A stretch of 64,000 nucleotides of DNA from Ramlibacter montanisoli (GCF_013087525.1 NZ_JABFCS010000001.1:1364001-1428000); one strand, 5' to 3'. Counted from the stretch's first letter, positions 32,215 through 45,390 are shown. Made by a program: numbers and translations. The notes: generated by a model not told the origin, from the sequence alone.

Positions 32215-33078
32215 GTGATCCCCAGTGCCTTCGAATACCACGCCCCCACCAGCCTGCCCGACGCCATCGCGCTGCTCGGGCGCTACGGCGACGAGGCCAA
32301 GCTGCTGGCCGGCGGCCACAGCCTGCTGCCCATGATGAAGCTGCGCTTCGCCGCGCCTGCACACCTGATCGACCTGGGGCGCATCCCGGACCTGCGCGGA
32401 ATCGACGAACACGGCGGCGAGGTCCACATCGGCGCCATGACCACCGAGAACGACATCGTCTGGTCGAAGCTGCTGGCCGAGAAGATTCCCTTGCTGGTGG
32501 AGGGCGCGCGCTGGATCGCCGACCCGCAGGTGCGCTACCGCGGCACGATCGGCGGCGACATCTCGCACGGCGACCCGGCCAACGACCACCCGGCCCTGAT
32601 GCTGGCGCTGGACGCGTCCTTCGCGCTGCGCGGGCCGGGCGGCGAACGCATCGTCAAGGCGCAGGATTTCTTCCACGGGCTGTATGCCACCGAGTTGCTG
32701 CCGGGCGAGGTGCTGACGCGCATCCAGGTGCCGATCCCGGCGGCCGGCACCGGCTGGGCCTATGAAAAGCTCAAGCGAAAGATCGGCGACTTCGCCACCG
32801 CGGCGGCCGCCGTGCTGCTGGCCCTGGACCGCGGCCGCGTCGCTCGCGTGAGCATCGCGCTGACCAACGTCGGCGCCACGCCGCTGAGGGCGCGCGCGGC
32901 GGAGGCGGCACTGATCGGCCGCCCGCTCGACGAAGCGGCGCTGGCCGAGGCCGCGCGGCTGGCCATGGACATCTGCGATCCCGTCGCCGACCAGCGCGGC
33001 GACGCCGACTACAAGCGGGCGATGGCCGGGGAGATGACCCGGCGCGCCCTCCTCAAGGCGCAATCGCGCGCGGCCTGA
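32215..33078 (+). CDS. coxM: CO dehydrogenase medium (FAD) subunit
   Basis: 287 residues from GTG 32215, with AAGGAG 8 bp upstream. FAD-binding motifs of the xanthine-oxidase family are present: [10 protein letters not shown] near residue 33 and [17 protein letters not shown] near residue 110. CoxM passes electrons from the iron-sulfur subunit through FAD to the respiratory chain. Intact. The order M-S-L is the standard one for aerobic form I enzymes. Confidence 0.95.
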   Translation: MIPSAFEYHAPTSLPDAIALLGRYGDEAKLLAGGHSLLPMMKLRFAAPAHLIDLGRIPDLRGIDEHGGEVHIGAMTTENDIVWSKLLAEKIPLLVEGARWIADPQVRYRGTIGGDISHGDPANDHPALMLALDASFALRGPGGERIVKAQDFFHGLYATELLPGEVLTRIQVPIPAAGTGWAYEKLKRKIGDFATAAAAVLLALDRGRVARVSIALTNVGATPLRARAAEAALIGRPLDEAALAEAARLAMDICDPVADQRGDADYKRAMAGEMTRRALLKAQSRAA

Positions 33079-33101
33079 GCCCGCGGAAACAAGGAGCGGA
33101 C

Positions 33102-33592
33102 ATGGCGAACAAGCAACTGGTGGCCTTCAGCCTCAACGGCAAGGACGTGGACGTGGCGGTGGAGCCGCGCGAACTGCTGATCCACACGCTGCGCGAGCGG
33201 CTGCTGCACACGGGCCCGCACATCGGCTGCGAGACCTCGCATTGCGGGGCCTGCACCGTGGACGTGAACGGCATGTCCGTCAAGTCCTGCACCATGCTCA
33301 CCGTGCAGTGCGAGGGCGCGCGCATGGTGACGGTGGAAGGGCTGGAGCAGAACGGCGTGCTGCACGCCCTGCAGCAAGCCTTCCACGAGGAACACGGACT
33401 GCAATGCGGCTACTGCACGCCCGGCATGCTGACGCGCGCGTACCGGCTGCTGCAGGAGAACCCCAACCCGAACGAGGAGGAGATCCGCTACTGGATCTCC
33501 GGCAACCTGTGCCGCTGCACCGGCTACCAGAACATCGTCAAGGCGGTCCAGTCGGCCGCCCAGAAGCTGGCCACGGCGCAGCTCGAAGGAGC

Positions 33593-33596
<4 letters not shown>
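33102..33596 (+). CDS. coxS: CO dehydrogenase small (2Fe-2S) subunit
   Basis: 164 residues. The plant-type [2Fe-2S] site is [15 protein letters not shown] plus KSC, and the second cluster site is QCGYCTPGM plus [13 protein letters not shown] 33102 follows AAGGAG at 33090-33095. The gene ends within the coxL start (ATGA at 33593-33596). Intact and of usual length. Confidence 0.96.
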
Positions 33597-36003
<2,407 letters not shown>

Positions 36004-36012
36004 GGGAGGACC

Positions 36013-36602
36013 ATGAAAGTCCAGCTGGAGAAGTCCTTTCCACTGCCGGCCACTGCGGACGCCGCCTGGGTGCTGCTGCAGGACGTCGAAGCGGTGGCCG
36101 GCTGCATGCCCGGCGCGCGCATCACCGAACGCGTCGACGAAAGCCACTACCGCGGCACGGTCACGGTGAAGCTGGGGCCGGCGAGCCTGGCCTTCCGGGG
36201 CGAGGTGGAGGTCAGGGAGGTCGATCCCGCCGCGCGCGCCCTGCGGCTGGTGGGACGCGGCACCGACACCACCGGCACCTCGGGCGCGGGGATGGACCTG
36301 CACGCGCGCATCGAGGCGGTGGATGCCGCCTCGTGCCGCCTGCAGGGCAACGCCGAGGTCTCCGTCAGCGGCAAGGCCGCGACCTTCGGCGGCCGCCTGA
36401 TGCAGGGCGTGGCCGACCAGGTGCTGCAGCAGTTCGTCGCCAACTTCTCCGCCCGCCTGCCGACCGTGCAGGCGGGTGAGGCCGTCGTGGCAGAGTCCGC
36501 CGCGGCCTGGGTGCAGCCTCCCCCACGCTCAACGGGCTGGCGCTTCTCTGGGCGATGGTGCGCGACTGGTTCCACCAGCTGTTCGCGGCCAAGCGGGCGT
36601 GA
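36013..36602 (+). CDS. coxG: CoxG family membrane-recruitment subunit (SRPBCC), one frameshift
   Basis: About 196 residues. An SRPBCC lipid-binding fold (MKVQLEKSFPLPATADAAWVLL; CMPGARITERV; RLMQGVADQVLQQFVANF) is followed by a linker and a C-terminal amphipathic segment LNGLALLWAMVRDWFHQLFAAKRA after repair. The break is near 36520 (CCTCCCCCACGC, one base short); without repair the frame runs on into coxD. CoxG anchors CO dehydrogenase to the membrane and helps electron delivery to quinone. Confidence 0.88.
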
Positions 36603-36603
36603 C

Positions 36604-37497
36604 ATGGACGGCGGCCGGATGTCCGAACTCGCCGGCCTGCAGCACGCGCTGGCCGCGGCGGGCTACATCGCCGAGCCGGCGCTGGCCGCGGCGCTGCTGC
36701 TGATGCTGGATCTCGAGCGGCCGCTGCTGCTCGAAGGCGACGCCGGCGTCGGCAAGACCGAGGTGGCCAAGGCCCTGGCCACGGTGCGCGGCACCCGCCT
36801 GATCCGGCTGCAGTGCTACGAGGGCCTGGACGCGCATTCGGCGATGTACGAGTGGAACTACCAGCGCCAGCTGCTGGCCATCAAGCTGCTGGAGCAGGAC
36901 GGCCGCAGCATCGCGCAGAAGGAGCAGGACATCTTCTCCGAGCGCTACCTCCTGAAGCGCCCGCTGCTGGAGGCGATCAGCTGCGAGCAGCCGCCGGTGC
37001 TGCTGATCGACGAGGTGGACCGCGCCGATGAGGCCTTCGAGGCCTACCTGCTGGAGCTGCTGTCGGACTTCCAGCTGTCGATCCCCGAGCTGGGAACGGT
37101 GCGTGCGACCAGCCGGCCGCTGGTGGTGATCACCTCCAACGGCACGCGCGAGCTGTCCGATGCGCTGCGCCGGCGCTGCCTCTATCAATACATCGACTAC
37201 CCCGACCACGAGAAGGAACTGGCGATCGTGCGCATGAAGGCGCCGCAGGCAGCGCCCGGCTTCGCGCGCCAGATCGTCGCCTTCGTGCAATCCGTGCGGC
37301 AGATGGACCTGCAGAAGAAGCCGGGCATCGCCGAAACGCTGGACTGGACGGCGGCGCTGCTGCGCCTGGGCATCTCCGCCATCGACCGCGACGGCACCGA
37401 ACGCATCCTGCAAACGCTGGGCGCGCTGATCAAGACGCGCGACGACCGCGCCGCCTTCCCGCGCGAAGCGGTCGCGCGACTGGCGGCCGCATGTTGA
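36604..37497 (+). CDS. coxD: MoxR-type AAA+ ATPase of CO dehydrogenase maturation
   Basis: 297 residues from ATG 36604, or 292 from ATG 36619. Walker A LLEGDAGVGKTEVAKAL, Walker B PPVLLIDEVDRAD, sensor 1 region VVITSNGTRELSDALRRRC. CoxD is a MoxR AAA+ chaperone needed to assemble the Cu-S-Mo centre of CoxL, working with the VWA protein CoxE encoded next. It starts 1 bp after the coxG stop. Intact. Confidence 0.93.
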   Translation: MDGGRMSELAGLQHALAAAGYIAEPALAAALLLMLDLERPLLLEGDAGVGKTEVAKALATVRGTRLIRLQCYEGLDAHSAMYEWNYQRQLLAIKLLEQDGRSIAQKEQDIFSERYLLKRPLLEAISCEQPPVLLIDEVDRADEAFEAYLLELLSDFQLSIPELGTVRATSRPLVVITSNGTRELSDALRRRCLYQYIDYPDHEKELAIVRMKAPQAAPGFARQIVAFVQSVRQMDLQKKPGIAETLDWTAALLRLGISAIDRDGTERILQTLGALIKTRDDRAAFPREAVARLAAAC

Positions 37498-38661
37498 ACA
37501 CGGCCGTCATCCCCGCGGAGGCGGGGACCCAAGGCGTCCTTCCCTTCGAGAGCCGCGCCGGCGATCGCCTCGCCGGCTTCCCCCGCTTCCTGCGCGCCAA
37601 CGGCTTCGGCGTGGGCGCCGGCGACGGCGCCGAAGTGCTGCGCGTGGCCGATGCGGTCGGCGTGCTGGACCCCTCCCTCCTGCGCTGGAGCCTCAAGGCC
37701 TTGCTGTGCGGGCGCTGCGATGAATGGCGGCGCTTCGACTCGCTGTTCGACGCCTGGTTCCTGCCCGCCAACCGCTGGGCAGCCCCCAGCGGCGAACCGT
37801 GGAGGCCCACCGTAGCGGGCAGGGCGCCCTGGCCCACGCCGCCGGACGCCACGCGGCCGACGATCGGGACACGCTGCGCCCGCGCGACGTCGCCAGCCGC
37901 GCCGAGTCGCTGGCCACGACGGACTTCCGCGCGCTCGACGACCGGGAGCACCTGCTGGATATCGAAGCCCTGATGCGCCGCTTCGCCCGGCGGCTGCACG
38001 CCATCCGCACGCGTCGCCAGGCGCCCGCGCGGCACGGCAACCGGCTGGCGCTGCCGGCCACCATCCGCCGCAGCGTCGCCACCGGCGGCGTGCCCTTCCA
38101 CCTGTGCTGGCGGTCGCCGCGCCGGGTGCGGCCGCGGCTGGTGCTGCTGCTGGACGTGAGCCGCTCGATGGCGCCCTACAGCTTCTTCTACCTGCGCCTG
38201 GCGCGCGCCCTGGCCGCCGAGCTGGCGGACGTGCACAGCTTCATCTTCCACACGCGCATCACCGGCGTGTCGGAGGCTTTGCGCGACCCCGACCCCTGGC
38301 GCGCGCAGGAGCGGCTGCACCTGCTGGCGCAGGGCTGGGGCGGCGGCACGCGCATCGGCGAAAGCCTGGCGCAGTTCAATCGCGAGCATGCGCCGCGGCT
38401 GGTGCATTCGCGCACGGCGATCCTGGTCCTGAGCGACGGCTACGACACCGGCGACCACGCGCAGCTGGGGCAGGCCCTGGCGCAGCTGCGCCGGCGGGCC
38501 CGCCGCCTCGTCTGGCTGAACCCCTGGTGGGCCAGCCGGGCTACGCGCCGGTCAGCGCCGGCATGCAGGCCGCCTTGCCGCACCTGGACCTGCTGGCGCC
38601 CGGCGCCAGCCTCGCGGCGATCGCCGCCGTGCTGCCCGAACTCCTGGAGGCTCTCCGATGA
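37491..38661 (+). CDS. coxE: CoxE: VWA-domain protein of CO dehydrogenase maturation (two frameshifts)
   Basis: About 390 residues. N-terminal region FPRFLRANGFGVGAGDGAEVL, then a basic linker and a von Willebrand A domain with a MIDAS motif LLLDVSRSM and downstream LVLSDGYDTGD. It pairs with the CoxD ATPase. Breaks: near 37786 (CGCTGGGCAGCC for CGCTGGGGCAGCC) and near 38523 (AACCCCTGGTGG, one base short), restoring WLNPLVGQPGYAPVSAGMQ. ATG 37491 overlaps the coxD stop. Residues 6-14 (VIPAEAGTQ) come from an inserted repeat, so the N-terminus is longer than needed. Confidence 0.88.
37505..37532 (+). repeat. Short palindromic repeat (PAEAGTQ type) inside the 5' end of coxE
   Basis: GTCATCCCCGC-GGA-GGCGGGGACC: the core CCCCGC/GCGGGG inverted repeat, translating to VIPAEAGTQ in this frame, is a widespread dispersed repeat in beta- and gammaproteobacteria (Neisseria dRS3-like). 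It has become part of the coxE reading frame. Confidence 0.6.
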
Positions 38662-39293
38662 ACGCCGAACCTGCCTTCCGCTGCTCCGCCGTCGTCCTTG
38701 CCGCGGGCCAGTCGTCCCGCATGGGCGGCCCCAACAAGCTGCTGCTGCCGCTGGATGGCGAGCCGCTCGTTCGCCGCACCGTGCGGACCGTGCTCGAGTC
38801 CGGCGTGCAGGAGACCGTGGTGGTCACCGGGCACCAGGCCCGCGAGGTGACGCGCGCGGTCTTCGACCTGCCCGTGACCGTGCAGCCCAACCTGCGGCAC
38901 GAGGACGGCCAGATGCGCTCGGTGGCTGCGGGCGTGGCGGCGCTGGCCCGTGCCACCGACGCGATCCTGGTGTGTCCCGGCGACATGCCGCTGCTGACCG
39001 CGGAGGACCTGCTGGCGCTCATCGCCGCCTACCGGGCGCACCCTGACGCGTCCATCGTGATTCCCAGGCACGAAGGCGCGCGCGGCAACCCCATCGTGTT
39101 CGCGGCAGCCTATGCCCCCGAAGTCGCGGCGGGCCGGCGCCTGATCGGCTGCCGCAAGCTGGCCCAGCAATATCCCGAGGAGACCTGGTACTTCGAGGCG
39201 TCCCACGACCGCTACACGACCGACCTCGACACGCCCGAGGACTACCGGCGCGTGTTGCAGCGGCTGGCCCTGCCGCAGGAAGCGGAGGCCTGA
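38658..39293 (+). CDS. mocA: MocA-like molybdenum cofactor cytidylyltransferase
   Basis: 211 residues of the NTP-transferase fold: AVVLAAGQSSRMGGPNKLLL (nucleotide-binding loop), VTGHQAREVTRAVF, CPGDMPLLTAEDL, PRHEGARGNPIVF. It would attach CMP to molybdopterin to make the MCD cofactor that CoxL needs, which explains its place at the end of the cox operon. Its ATG overlaps the coxE stop. Intact. Confidence 0.9.
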   Translation: MNAEPAFRCSAVVLAAGQSSRMGGPNKLLLPLDGEPLVRRTVRTVLESGVQETVVVTGHQAREVTRAVFDLPVTVQPNLRHEDGQMRSVAAGVAALARATDAILVCPGDMPLLTAEDLLALIAAYRAHPDASIVIPRHEGARGNPIVFAAAYAPEVAAGRRLIGCRKLAQQYPEETWYFEASHDRYTTDLDTPEDYRRVLQRLALPQEAEA

Positions 39294-39294
39294 G

Positions 39295-39864
39295 ATGGCC
39301 GGCAGCGCCTGGGCGGCCCTGGGCCTGGCCCTGATCCTGGCCGGCCTGTTCGCGCTTTCCCGGCTGCGGCCGGCGCGGGGCGGGCTGACCTCGCCGCAAT
39401 GGATGCTGCTGCTGGGCGCGGTGGGCATGGCGGCGGGCATGGCGTGGGACGCCCGCCTGGGCGGCCTGGAGACCCTGGCGGCCCTGTGTTCCGGGCCCGT
39501 CGACCTGGGCGGCATGCTGGCCTTGCACCTGGCGCAGCTGCCGCTGGCGCACGCCGGCATGCTCGCCGGCGGGCTGGTGGTCGTGCCGCTGATGCCCCGC
39601 CTGCGGCGCGGCTGCCGCCGCCAGCTCTGCGCCCAGCTGGGCCAGAACCTGCTGTGCTCGGGCTGGATGGTCGTCGGCATGGCGGCCGGCTCGCTGGTGT
39701 TCCTGGAGTTGGCGGGCTGGGCGGGCGCGGTGCGGGAGCCGGCGGCGGTGCTGGCGGGCATGTTCGCCGGCATGGTATGGGGCATGGTTGCCAGCGTCAG
39801 CCTGGTGCAGGCCGTGATCCGCCTGAGCTACGGGCCGCCGGCCCGGCCGCGCGCAGGACCTTGA
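39295..39864 (+). CDS. Hydrophobic membrane protein at the end of the cox operon, unknown
   Basis: 189 residues with about five membrane helices (for example AALGLALILAGLFALSRL and GMFAGMVWGMVASVSLVQAV) rich in Met, Gly and Ala. Two short motifs, LALHLAQLPLAHAGM and a Cys/Arg-rich loop RLRRGCRRQLCAQLGQNLLC, stand out. It starts 1 bp after mocA, so it is probably part of the CO operon, but I recognise no family. Met/His-rich helices could suit metal handling; this is only a guess. Confidence 0.75.
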   Translation: MAGSAWAALGLALILAGLFALSRLRPARGGLTSPQWMLLLGAVGMAAGMAWDARLGGLETLAALCSGPVDLGGMLALHLAQLPLAHAGMLAGGLVVVPLMPRLRRGCRRQLCAQLGQNLLCSGWMVVGMAAGSLVFLELAGWAGAVREPAAVLAGMFAGMVWGMVASVSLVQAVIRLSYGPPARPRAGP

Positions 39865-39933
39865 ATCCGCGGCCGGCGGCGCCAAGTTGGACGAGGCCGG
39901 GGGCGCTTTCACCGCCGCGCAACGATCGGAGCA

Positions 39934-39962
39934 TTGCGAAGCCATGCTTTGGCCGCTACAAT
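39934..39962 (+). promoter_or_regulatory. Sigma-70 promoter of the rimP-nusA-infB operon
   Basis: TTGCGA (39934-39939), a 17-bp spacer and TACAAT (39957-39962). Transcription should start near 39969, about 58 bp before rimP. Confidence 0.75.
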
Positions 39963-39980
39963 ACCGGCTTCACGACCAAA

Positions 39981-40008
39981 CGGGCGGGTACCAACCGCCC
40001 GTTTTTTT
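39981..40008 (+). terminator. Terminator-like hairpin in the rimP leader (probable attenuator)
   Basis: CGGGCGG (39981-39987) pairs with CCGCCCG (39995-40001), followed by seven T. It lies between the promoter and the rimP start codon, so it would stop transcription within about 40 nt unless overridden. It is too far downstream of the previous gene's -10-bearing region to be just that gene's terminator, but it could serve read-through from the cox operon as well. Confidence 0.75.
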
Positions 40009-40026
40009 GGCTGATCCATTCCCAAC

Positions 40027-40607
40027 TTGGCACTGCAAGACATCGTCGCACAAACCGTCGCCGGACTCGGCTACGAGCTGGTGGAGCTCGAACGCACCGC
40101 CGGGGCACGCTGCGCGTGACGATCGACTTTCCGTGGGAGCCGGCGCAGGGCGAGGAAAAGCTGGTCAACGTCGAGGATTGCGAACGCGTCACGCGCCAGC
40201 TGCAGTACACGCTGGAAGTCGAGGAAGTCGACTACAAGCGGCTGGAAGTGTCGTCGCCGGGCATCGATCGCCCGTTGCGCAGCGAGAAGGATTTCGAGCG
40301 TTATGCCGGCGAGGTGGTGGACATCACGCTGAAGGCCCCGATGGGGGCGGCCGCGGCCGGCCAGGTCGCCGCCAACCGCCGCAAGTTCCGCGGCTCGCTC
40401 GAACGGGCGCCTGACGGAAAGGGCTGGCAGGTCACCTGGAGTGACGCGCCCGAGCCCAAGCCGGGCCAGAAGGTTTCGAAGAAGAAGGAGCCTGCACCGC
40501 TGCAGGCCCTGGGTTTCACGCTGGACGAACTGAAGGAAGCGCGTCTGGCACCCATTGTCGATTTCAAGGGGCGCAGACGCGCCGGGGTTCAGGAGCAAGG
40601 GAAATGA
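40027..40607 (+). CDS. rimP: Ribosome maturation factor RimP (one frameshift)
   Basis: About 193 residues. N-terminus [21 protein letters not shown] from TTG 40027, then [14 protein letters not shown], the RimP signature region [23 protein letters not shown] and ITLKAP. The frame breaks near 40107 (GCCGGGGCACG for GCCGGGGGCACG), rejoining [16 protein letters not shown]. RimP assists 30S subunit assembly. A Lys/Pro-rich insert ([14 protein letters not shown]) before the C-terminal barrel strand is seen in relatives. The stop overlaps the nusA ATG. Confidence 0.9.
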
Positions 40608-42106
40608 ATCGCGAACTGTTGATGCTGGTGGACGCCATCTCGCGCGAGAAGAACGTCGAACGCGACGTCGTCTTCGGCGCGGTGGAAGCCGCGCTGGCGC
40701 AGGCGACCAAGAAGCTGTACCAGGGCGAGGTGGACATCCGCGTGGCGATCGACCGCGACACGGGCGACTACGAGACCTTCCGCCGCTGGCTGGTCGTGCC
40801 CGACGAGCAGGGCCTGCAGAACCCCGACGCCGAGGAACTGCTGATGGACGCCAAGGAGCGCGTGGCGGACGCCGAGGCCGGCGAGCACATCGAGGAAGGC
40901 ATCGAGTCGCTGCCGATCGGCCGCATCGGCGCGATGGCGGCCAAGCAGGTGATCCTGCAGAAGATCCGCGACGCCGAGCGCGAGATGCTGCTGAACGACT
41001 TCATGTCGCGCGGCGACAAGATCTTCGTGGGCACCGTCAAGCGCATGGACAAGGGCGACATCATCGTCGAGAGCGGCCGCGTCGAAGGGCGCCTGCGCCG
41101 CGGCGAGATGATCCCCAAGGAAAACCTGCGCAACGGCGACCGCGTCCGCGCCATGATCATGGAAGTGGACCTGACGCTGCGCGGCGCGCCCATCATCCTG
41201 TCGCGCGCGGCCCCCGAGTTCATGATCGAGCTGTTCCGCCAGGAAGTGCCCGAGATCGAGCAGGGCCTGCTGGAGATCAAGAGCTGCGCCCGCGATCCCG
41301 GCAGCCGCGCCAAGATCGCCGTGGTCTCGCACGACAAGCGCGTCGACCCGATCGGCACCTGCGTCGGCGTGCGCGGTTCGCGCGTCAACGCCGTCACCAA
41401 CGAGCTGGCCGGCGAGCGCGTCGACATCGTGCTGTGGTCGGAAGACCCCGCGCAGTTCGTGATCGGCGCCCTGGCGCCCGCCAACGTGTCTTCCATCGTC
41501 GTCGACGAGGAGAAGCACGCGATGGACGTGGTGGTGGACGAGGAGAACCTCGCCATCGCCATCGGCCGCGGCGGCCAGAACGTGCGCCTGGCTTCCGAGC
41601 TGACCGGCTGGAAGATCAACATCATGGACGCCAACGAGTCCGCCCAGAAGCAGGCCGAGGAGCAGTCCACGATCCGCGCCCTGTTCATGGAGAAGCTGGA
41701 CGTCGACGAGGAGATCGCCGACATCCTGATCGTGGAAGGCTTCACCAGCCTGGAGGAAGTGGCCTACGTGCCCATCTCCGAGATGCTGGAGATCGAGTCC
41801 TTCGACGAGGACACGGTCAACGAACTGCGTTCGCGCGCCAAGGATGCGCTGCTGACGATGGAGATCGCCCGGGAAGAGAGCGTCGAGGAAGTCTCGCAGG
41901 ACCTGCGCGACCTCGAAGGCCTGAACCCGCAGCTGATCGCCAAGCTGGCCGACGCCGGCGTGCATACGCGAGACGACCTGGCCGACCTGGCCGTCGACGA
42001 ACTTACGGACATCACTGGCCAGTCCGCTGAAGAGGCCAAGACCCTGATCATGAAGGCGCGTGAACACTGGTTCACCTCCGCTGCGGCCACGGCCGCCCAT
42101 GAGTGA
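40604..42106 (+). CDS. nusA: Transcription termination/antitermination factor NusA
   Basis: 500 residues, full length. N-terminal RNAP-binding domain ([20 protein letters not shown]), S1 domain ([19 protein letters not shown]), KH1 ([21 protein letters not shown]) and KH2 ([20 protein letters not shown]), and two acidic repeat domains near the C-terminus ([40 protein letters not shown]), as in E. coli-type NusA. Intact. NusA may autoregulate the operon through the leader hairpin upstream. Confidence 0.97.
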   Translation: MNRELLMLVDAISREKNVERDVVFGAVEAALAQATKKLYQGEVDIRVAIDRDTGDYETFRRWLVVPDEQGLQNPDAEELLMDAKERVADAEAGEHIEEGIESLPIGRIGAMAAKQVILQKIRDAEREMLLNDFMSRGDKIFVGTVKRMDKGDIIVESGRVEGRLRRGEMIPKENLRNGDRVRAMIMEVDLTLRGAPIILSRAAPEFMIELFRQEVPEIEQGLLEIKSCARDPGSRAKIAVVSHDKRVDPIGTCVGVRGSRVNAVTNELAGERVDIVLWSEDPAQFVIGALAPANVSSIVVDEEKHAMDVVVDEENLAIAIGRGGQNVRLASELTGWKINIMDANESAQKQAEEQSTIRALFMEKLDVDEEIADILIVEGFTSLEEVAYVPISEMLEIESFDEDTVNELRSRAKDALLTMEIAREESVEEVSQDLRDLEGLNPQLIAKLADAGVHTRDDLADLAVDELTDITGQSAEEAKTLIMKAREHWFTSAAATAAHE

Positions 42107-42125
42107 TGGGAGGAACTGAGAGCAC

Positions 42126-45016
42126 ATGTCTAGTACCACCGTCGCCGAGTTCGCCAACGAACTCAAGAAATCGACCGAGACGCTGCTGGAACAGCTGAAG
42201 AGCGCCGGCGTGGCCAAGTCCGCGCCGACCGATCCCCTCTCGGATGCGGACAAGCAGAAGCTGCTGGGTTATCTCCAGGCCAGCCACGGCACCGCCTCGC
42301 CCGAACGCAAGAAGATCACCCTGGTGAAGAAGTCCACCAGCGAGATCAAGCAGGCGGATTCGACGGGCAAGGCCCGCACGATCCAGGTGGAAGTGCGCAA
42401 GAAGCGCACCTTCATCAAGCGCGACGAGGGCTCCGACACGGCCGTCGTGGAGGCGCCGGAGACGGCCGCCTCGGCGCAGCAGTCCGCCGAGGAGGCCGAA
42501 CTCGCCCGCCGCGAGGAGGAAGCCCGCCGCCAGGCCGAACTGATCCGCCGCCAGGAGGAAGAACTGGCCGCCAAGCGCCGCGAGCGCGAGGAGCAGGAAG
42601 CCCGCCAGCGCGCCGAGGAAGAAGCGCGTGCCGCCGCCGAGAAGGCCGCCGAGCAGCGCGCGGAAGCCTATTCCGCGGCCCAGGCCGGCGCCAGCGCCGC
42701 CAAGGCCGCCGAAGCGGAAGCCGCCCAGGCCGTGGCCAAGGCGCAGACCGAAGCCCGCGACAAGGCCGCCGCCGAAGCGCGCGAGAAGGCCGCCGCCGAA
42801 TCGAAGGCCCGTGCCGACGAGGAAGCCGTGCGCGCCCGCGACCTGCAGGAACGCCGCCGCAAGGCCGAAGCCGAGGCCGCCGCCATCCGTTCCATGATGG
42901 CCACGCCCAAGAAGGTGCTGGTCGCCAAGAAGCCGGAAGAAGCCAAGCCGGTCGCCAAGGCGCCGGAACCCGGCAAGCCGGGCGTCAAGGGCACGCTGCA
43001 CAAGCCGCCGGCACAGCCGCCGCGGCCGGGCGCGCCCGGCACCGCCGCGCCCGCCGCCCCCGGCGCCGGCAAGGAAGTGAAGTCCGCCAAGCTGTCCTCC
43101 AGCTGGGCGAACGATCCGGCCAAGAAGAAGGAAATCAAGACCCGCGGCGACACGTCCGGCGGCGTCGGCCGCAATTCGTGGCGCGGCGGCCCCCGTGGCG
43201 GCCGGCGCGACCACCGCGACCGCGACGACCACCACGCGCAGGCCGCGCCGGTGGAGCAGCGCGTCATCGAAGTGCACGTGCCGGAAACCATCACGGTGTC
43301 CGAGCTGGCGCACAAGATGGCCGTCAAGGCCTCCGAAGTGATCAAGGCGCTGATGAAGATGGGCCAGCTGGTCACCATCAACCAGTCGCTGGACCAGGAC
43401 ACGGCCATGATCGTGGTCGAGGAACTGGGCCACAAGGCGGTCACGGCCGCCCTGGACGACCCGGAAGCCTTCACCGAGGAAGACACCGCCGCGACCACGG
43501 CGGAGTCGCTGCCGCGCGCTCCCGTGGTGACCGTCATGGGCCACGTCGACCACGGCAAGACCTCGCTGCTGGACTACATCCGCCGCGCCAAGGTGGCGGC
43601 GGGCGAAGCCGGCGGCATCACGCAGCACATCGGCGCCTACCACGTGGAAACGCCGCGCGGGATGATCTCCTTCCTGGACACCCCGGGCCACGAGGCGTTC
43701 ACCGCCATGCGTGCCCGCGGCGCCCAGGCGACCGACATCGTGATCCTGGTGGTGGCCGCGGACGACGGCGTCATGCCGCAGACCAAGGAAGCCATCAAGC
43801 ACGCGAAGGCGGCCGGCGTTCCCATCGTCGTGGCCATCAACAAGATGGACAAGCCGGATGCCAACCAGGACCGCGTCCGCCAGGAACTGGTGGTCGAGGA
43901 AGTGGTGCCGGAAGAGTACGGCGGCGAGTCGCCGTTCGTGCCGGTGTCCGCCAAGACCGGCCAGGGCATCGACGACCTGCTGGAGCAGGTGCTGCTGCAG
44001 GCCGAAGTGCTGGAACTGAAGGCGCCGGTGGACGCGATGGCCAAGGGCCTCGTGATCGAGGCGCAGCTGGACAAGGGCCGCGGCCCGGTCGCCACCGTGC
44101 TGGTGCAGTCCGGCACGCTGAAGACCGGCGACGTGGTGCTGGCCGGCCAGACCTTCGGCCGCGTGCGCGCCATGCTGGACGAGAACGGCAAGAGCATCAA
44201 GTCGGCCGGTCCCTCCATCCCGGTGGAGATCCAGGGCCTGACGGAAGTGCCGCAGGCGGGCGACGAGTTCATGGTGATGGGCGACGAGCGCCGCGCGCGC
44301 GAGATCGCCACCTACCGTGCCGGCAAGTTCCGCAACACGAAGCTGGCCCGCCAGCAGGCCGCCAAGCTGGAGAACATGTTCTCCGACATGACGGCGGGCG
44401 CGGTCAAGACGGTGCCCATCATCATCAAGGCCGACGTGCAGGGTTCGCAGGAAGCGCTGGCGCAGTCGCTGCTGAAGCTGTCGACCGAAGAGGTCAAGGT
44501 GCAGTGGTGTATGCGGGCGTGGGCGGCATCAGCGAGTCCGACGTCAACCTGGCGATCGCCGCCAAGGGCGTGATCATCGGCTTCAACGTGCGTGCCGATG
44601 CCGGCGCGCGCAAGCTGGCCGAAGGCAACGGCATCGACATCCGCTACTACAACATCATCTACGACGCGGTCGACGAGCTGAAGGCCGCGATGTCGGGCAT
44701 GCTGGCACCGGAGAAGCGCGAAGAGGTGATCGGCTCCGCCGAGATCCGCACGGTGTTCGTGGCCTCCAAGATCGGCACGGTGGCCGGTTGCATGGTCACC
44801 TCCGGCACCGTCACCCGCAGCGCGCATTTCCGCCTGCTGCGCGACAACGTGGTGATCTACACCGGCGAGCTCGAGTCGCTCAAGCGCCTCAAGGACGACG
44901 TGCGCGAAGTCAAGGAAGGCTTCGAGTGCGGCATCAAGCTGAAGAACTACAACGACATCAAGGAAGGCGACCAGCTCGAGTTCTTCGAAGTCAAGGAAAT
45001 CGCCCGCACGCTGTAA
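42126..45016 (+). CDS. infB: Translation initiation factor IF-2 (one frameshift)
   Basis: About 963 residues. The N-terminal IF2_N segment ([19 protein letters not shown]) is followed by a long Ala/Glu/Lys coiled region and a Pro-rich linker, the second IF2_N ([19 protein letters not shown]), then the GTPase domain with [20 protein letters not shown] and NKMDKPD, and domains II-IV. The frame breaks near 44504 (GGTGCAGTGGTG for GGTGCAGGTGGTG), rejoining [21 protein letters not shown]-2 is essential, so the break must be a sequence error. It starts 19 bp after nusA. Confidence 0.95.
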
Positions 45017-45018
45017 CG

Positions 45019-45387
45019 ATGAAGCGCAAGGCAGCCACCCCCAACCGCGGCTTCAAGGTCGCCGACCAGATCCAGCGCGACCTGTCGGAGCTGATCGCGC
45101 GCGAGCTGAAGGACCCGCGGGTGGGGATGGTGACGATCAACGCCGTGGAGGTGACGCCGGACTATGCGCACGCCAAGGTGTTCTTCAGCATCCTGGTGGG
45201 CGACCCCGAGGAGACCACGGAGGCCCTGAACCAGGCCGCCGGCTTCCTGCGCAACCACCTGTTCAAGCGCCTGCACATCCACACCGTGCCGACGCTGCAT
45301 TTCCAGTTCGACCGCACGACCGAGCGCGCGGCCGACATGAACGCCCTGATCGCCAAGGCCGTTTCCTCCCGTTCCAAGGAGGAGTAG
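45019..45387 (+). CDS. rbfA: Ribosome-binding factor A
   Basis: 122 residues. A KH-like fold with [41 protein letters not shown] and [20 protein letters not shown]. It supports 16S rRNA 5'-end maturation. It starts 2 bp after the infB stop (TAACGATG). Intact. Confidence 0.96.
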   Translation: MKRKAATPNRGFKVADQIQRDLSELIARELKDPRVGMVTINAVEVTPDYAHAKVFFSILVGDPEETTEALNQAAGFLRNHLFKRLHIHTVPTLHFQFDRTTERAADMNALIAKAVSSRSKEE

Positions 45388-45390
45388 GCT

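Noticed and set aside
36013..37497. A single CoxG-CoxD fusion protein, as the raw frame suggests.
   Set aside because: The continuous frame arises from a one-base loss near 36520; the repaired coxG ends at 36602 and coxD has its own ATG at 36604.
42126..45016. infB, fabI, rimP and lptF as pseudogenes because of frameshifts.
   Set aside because: They are essential, single-base repair restores full family sequence, and the breaks share contexts with the rest of the window.
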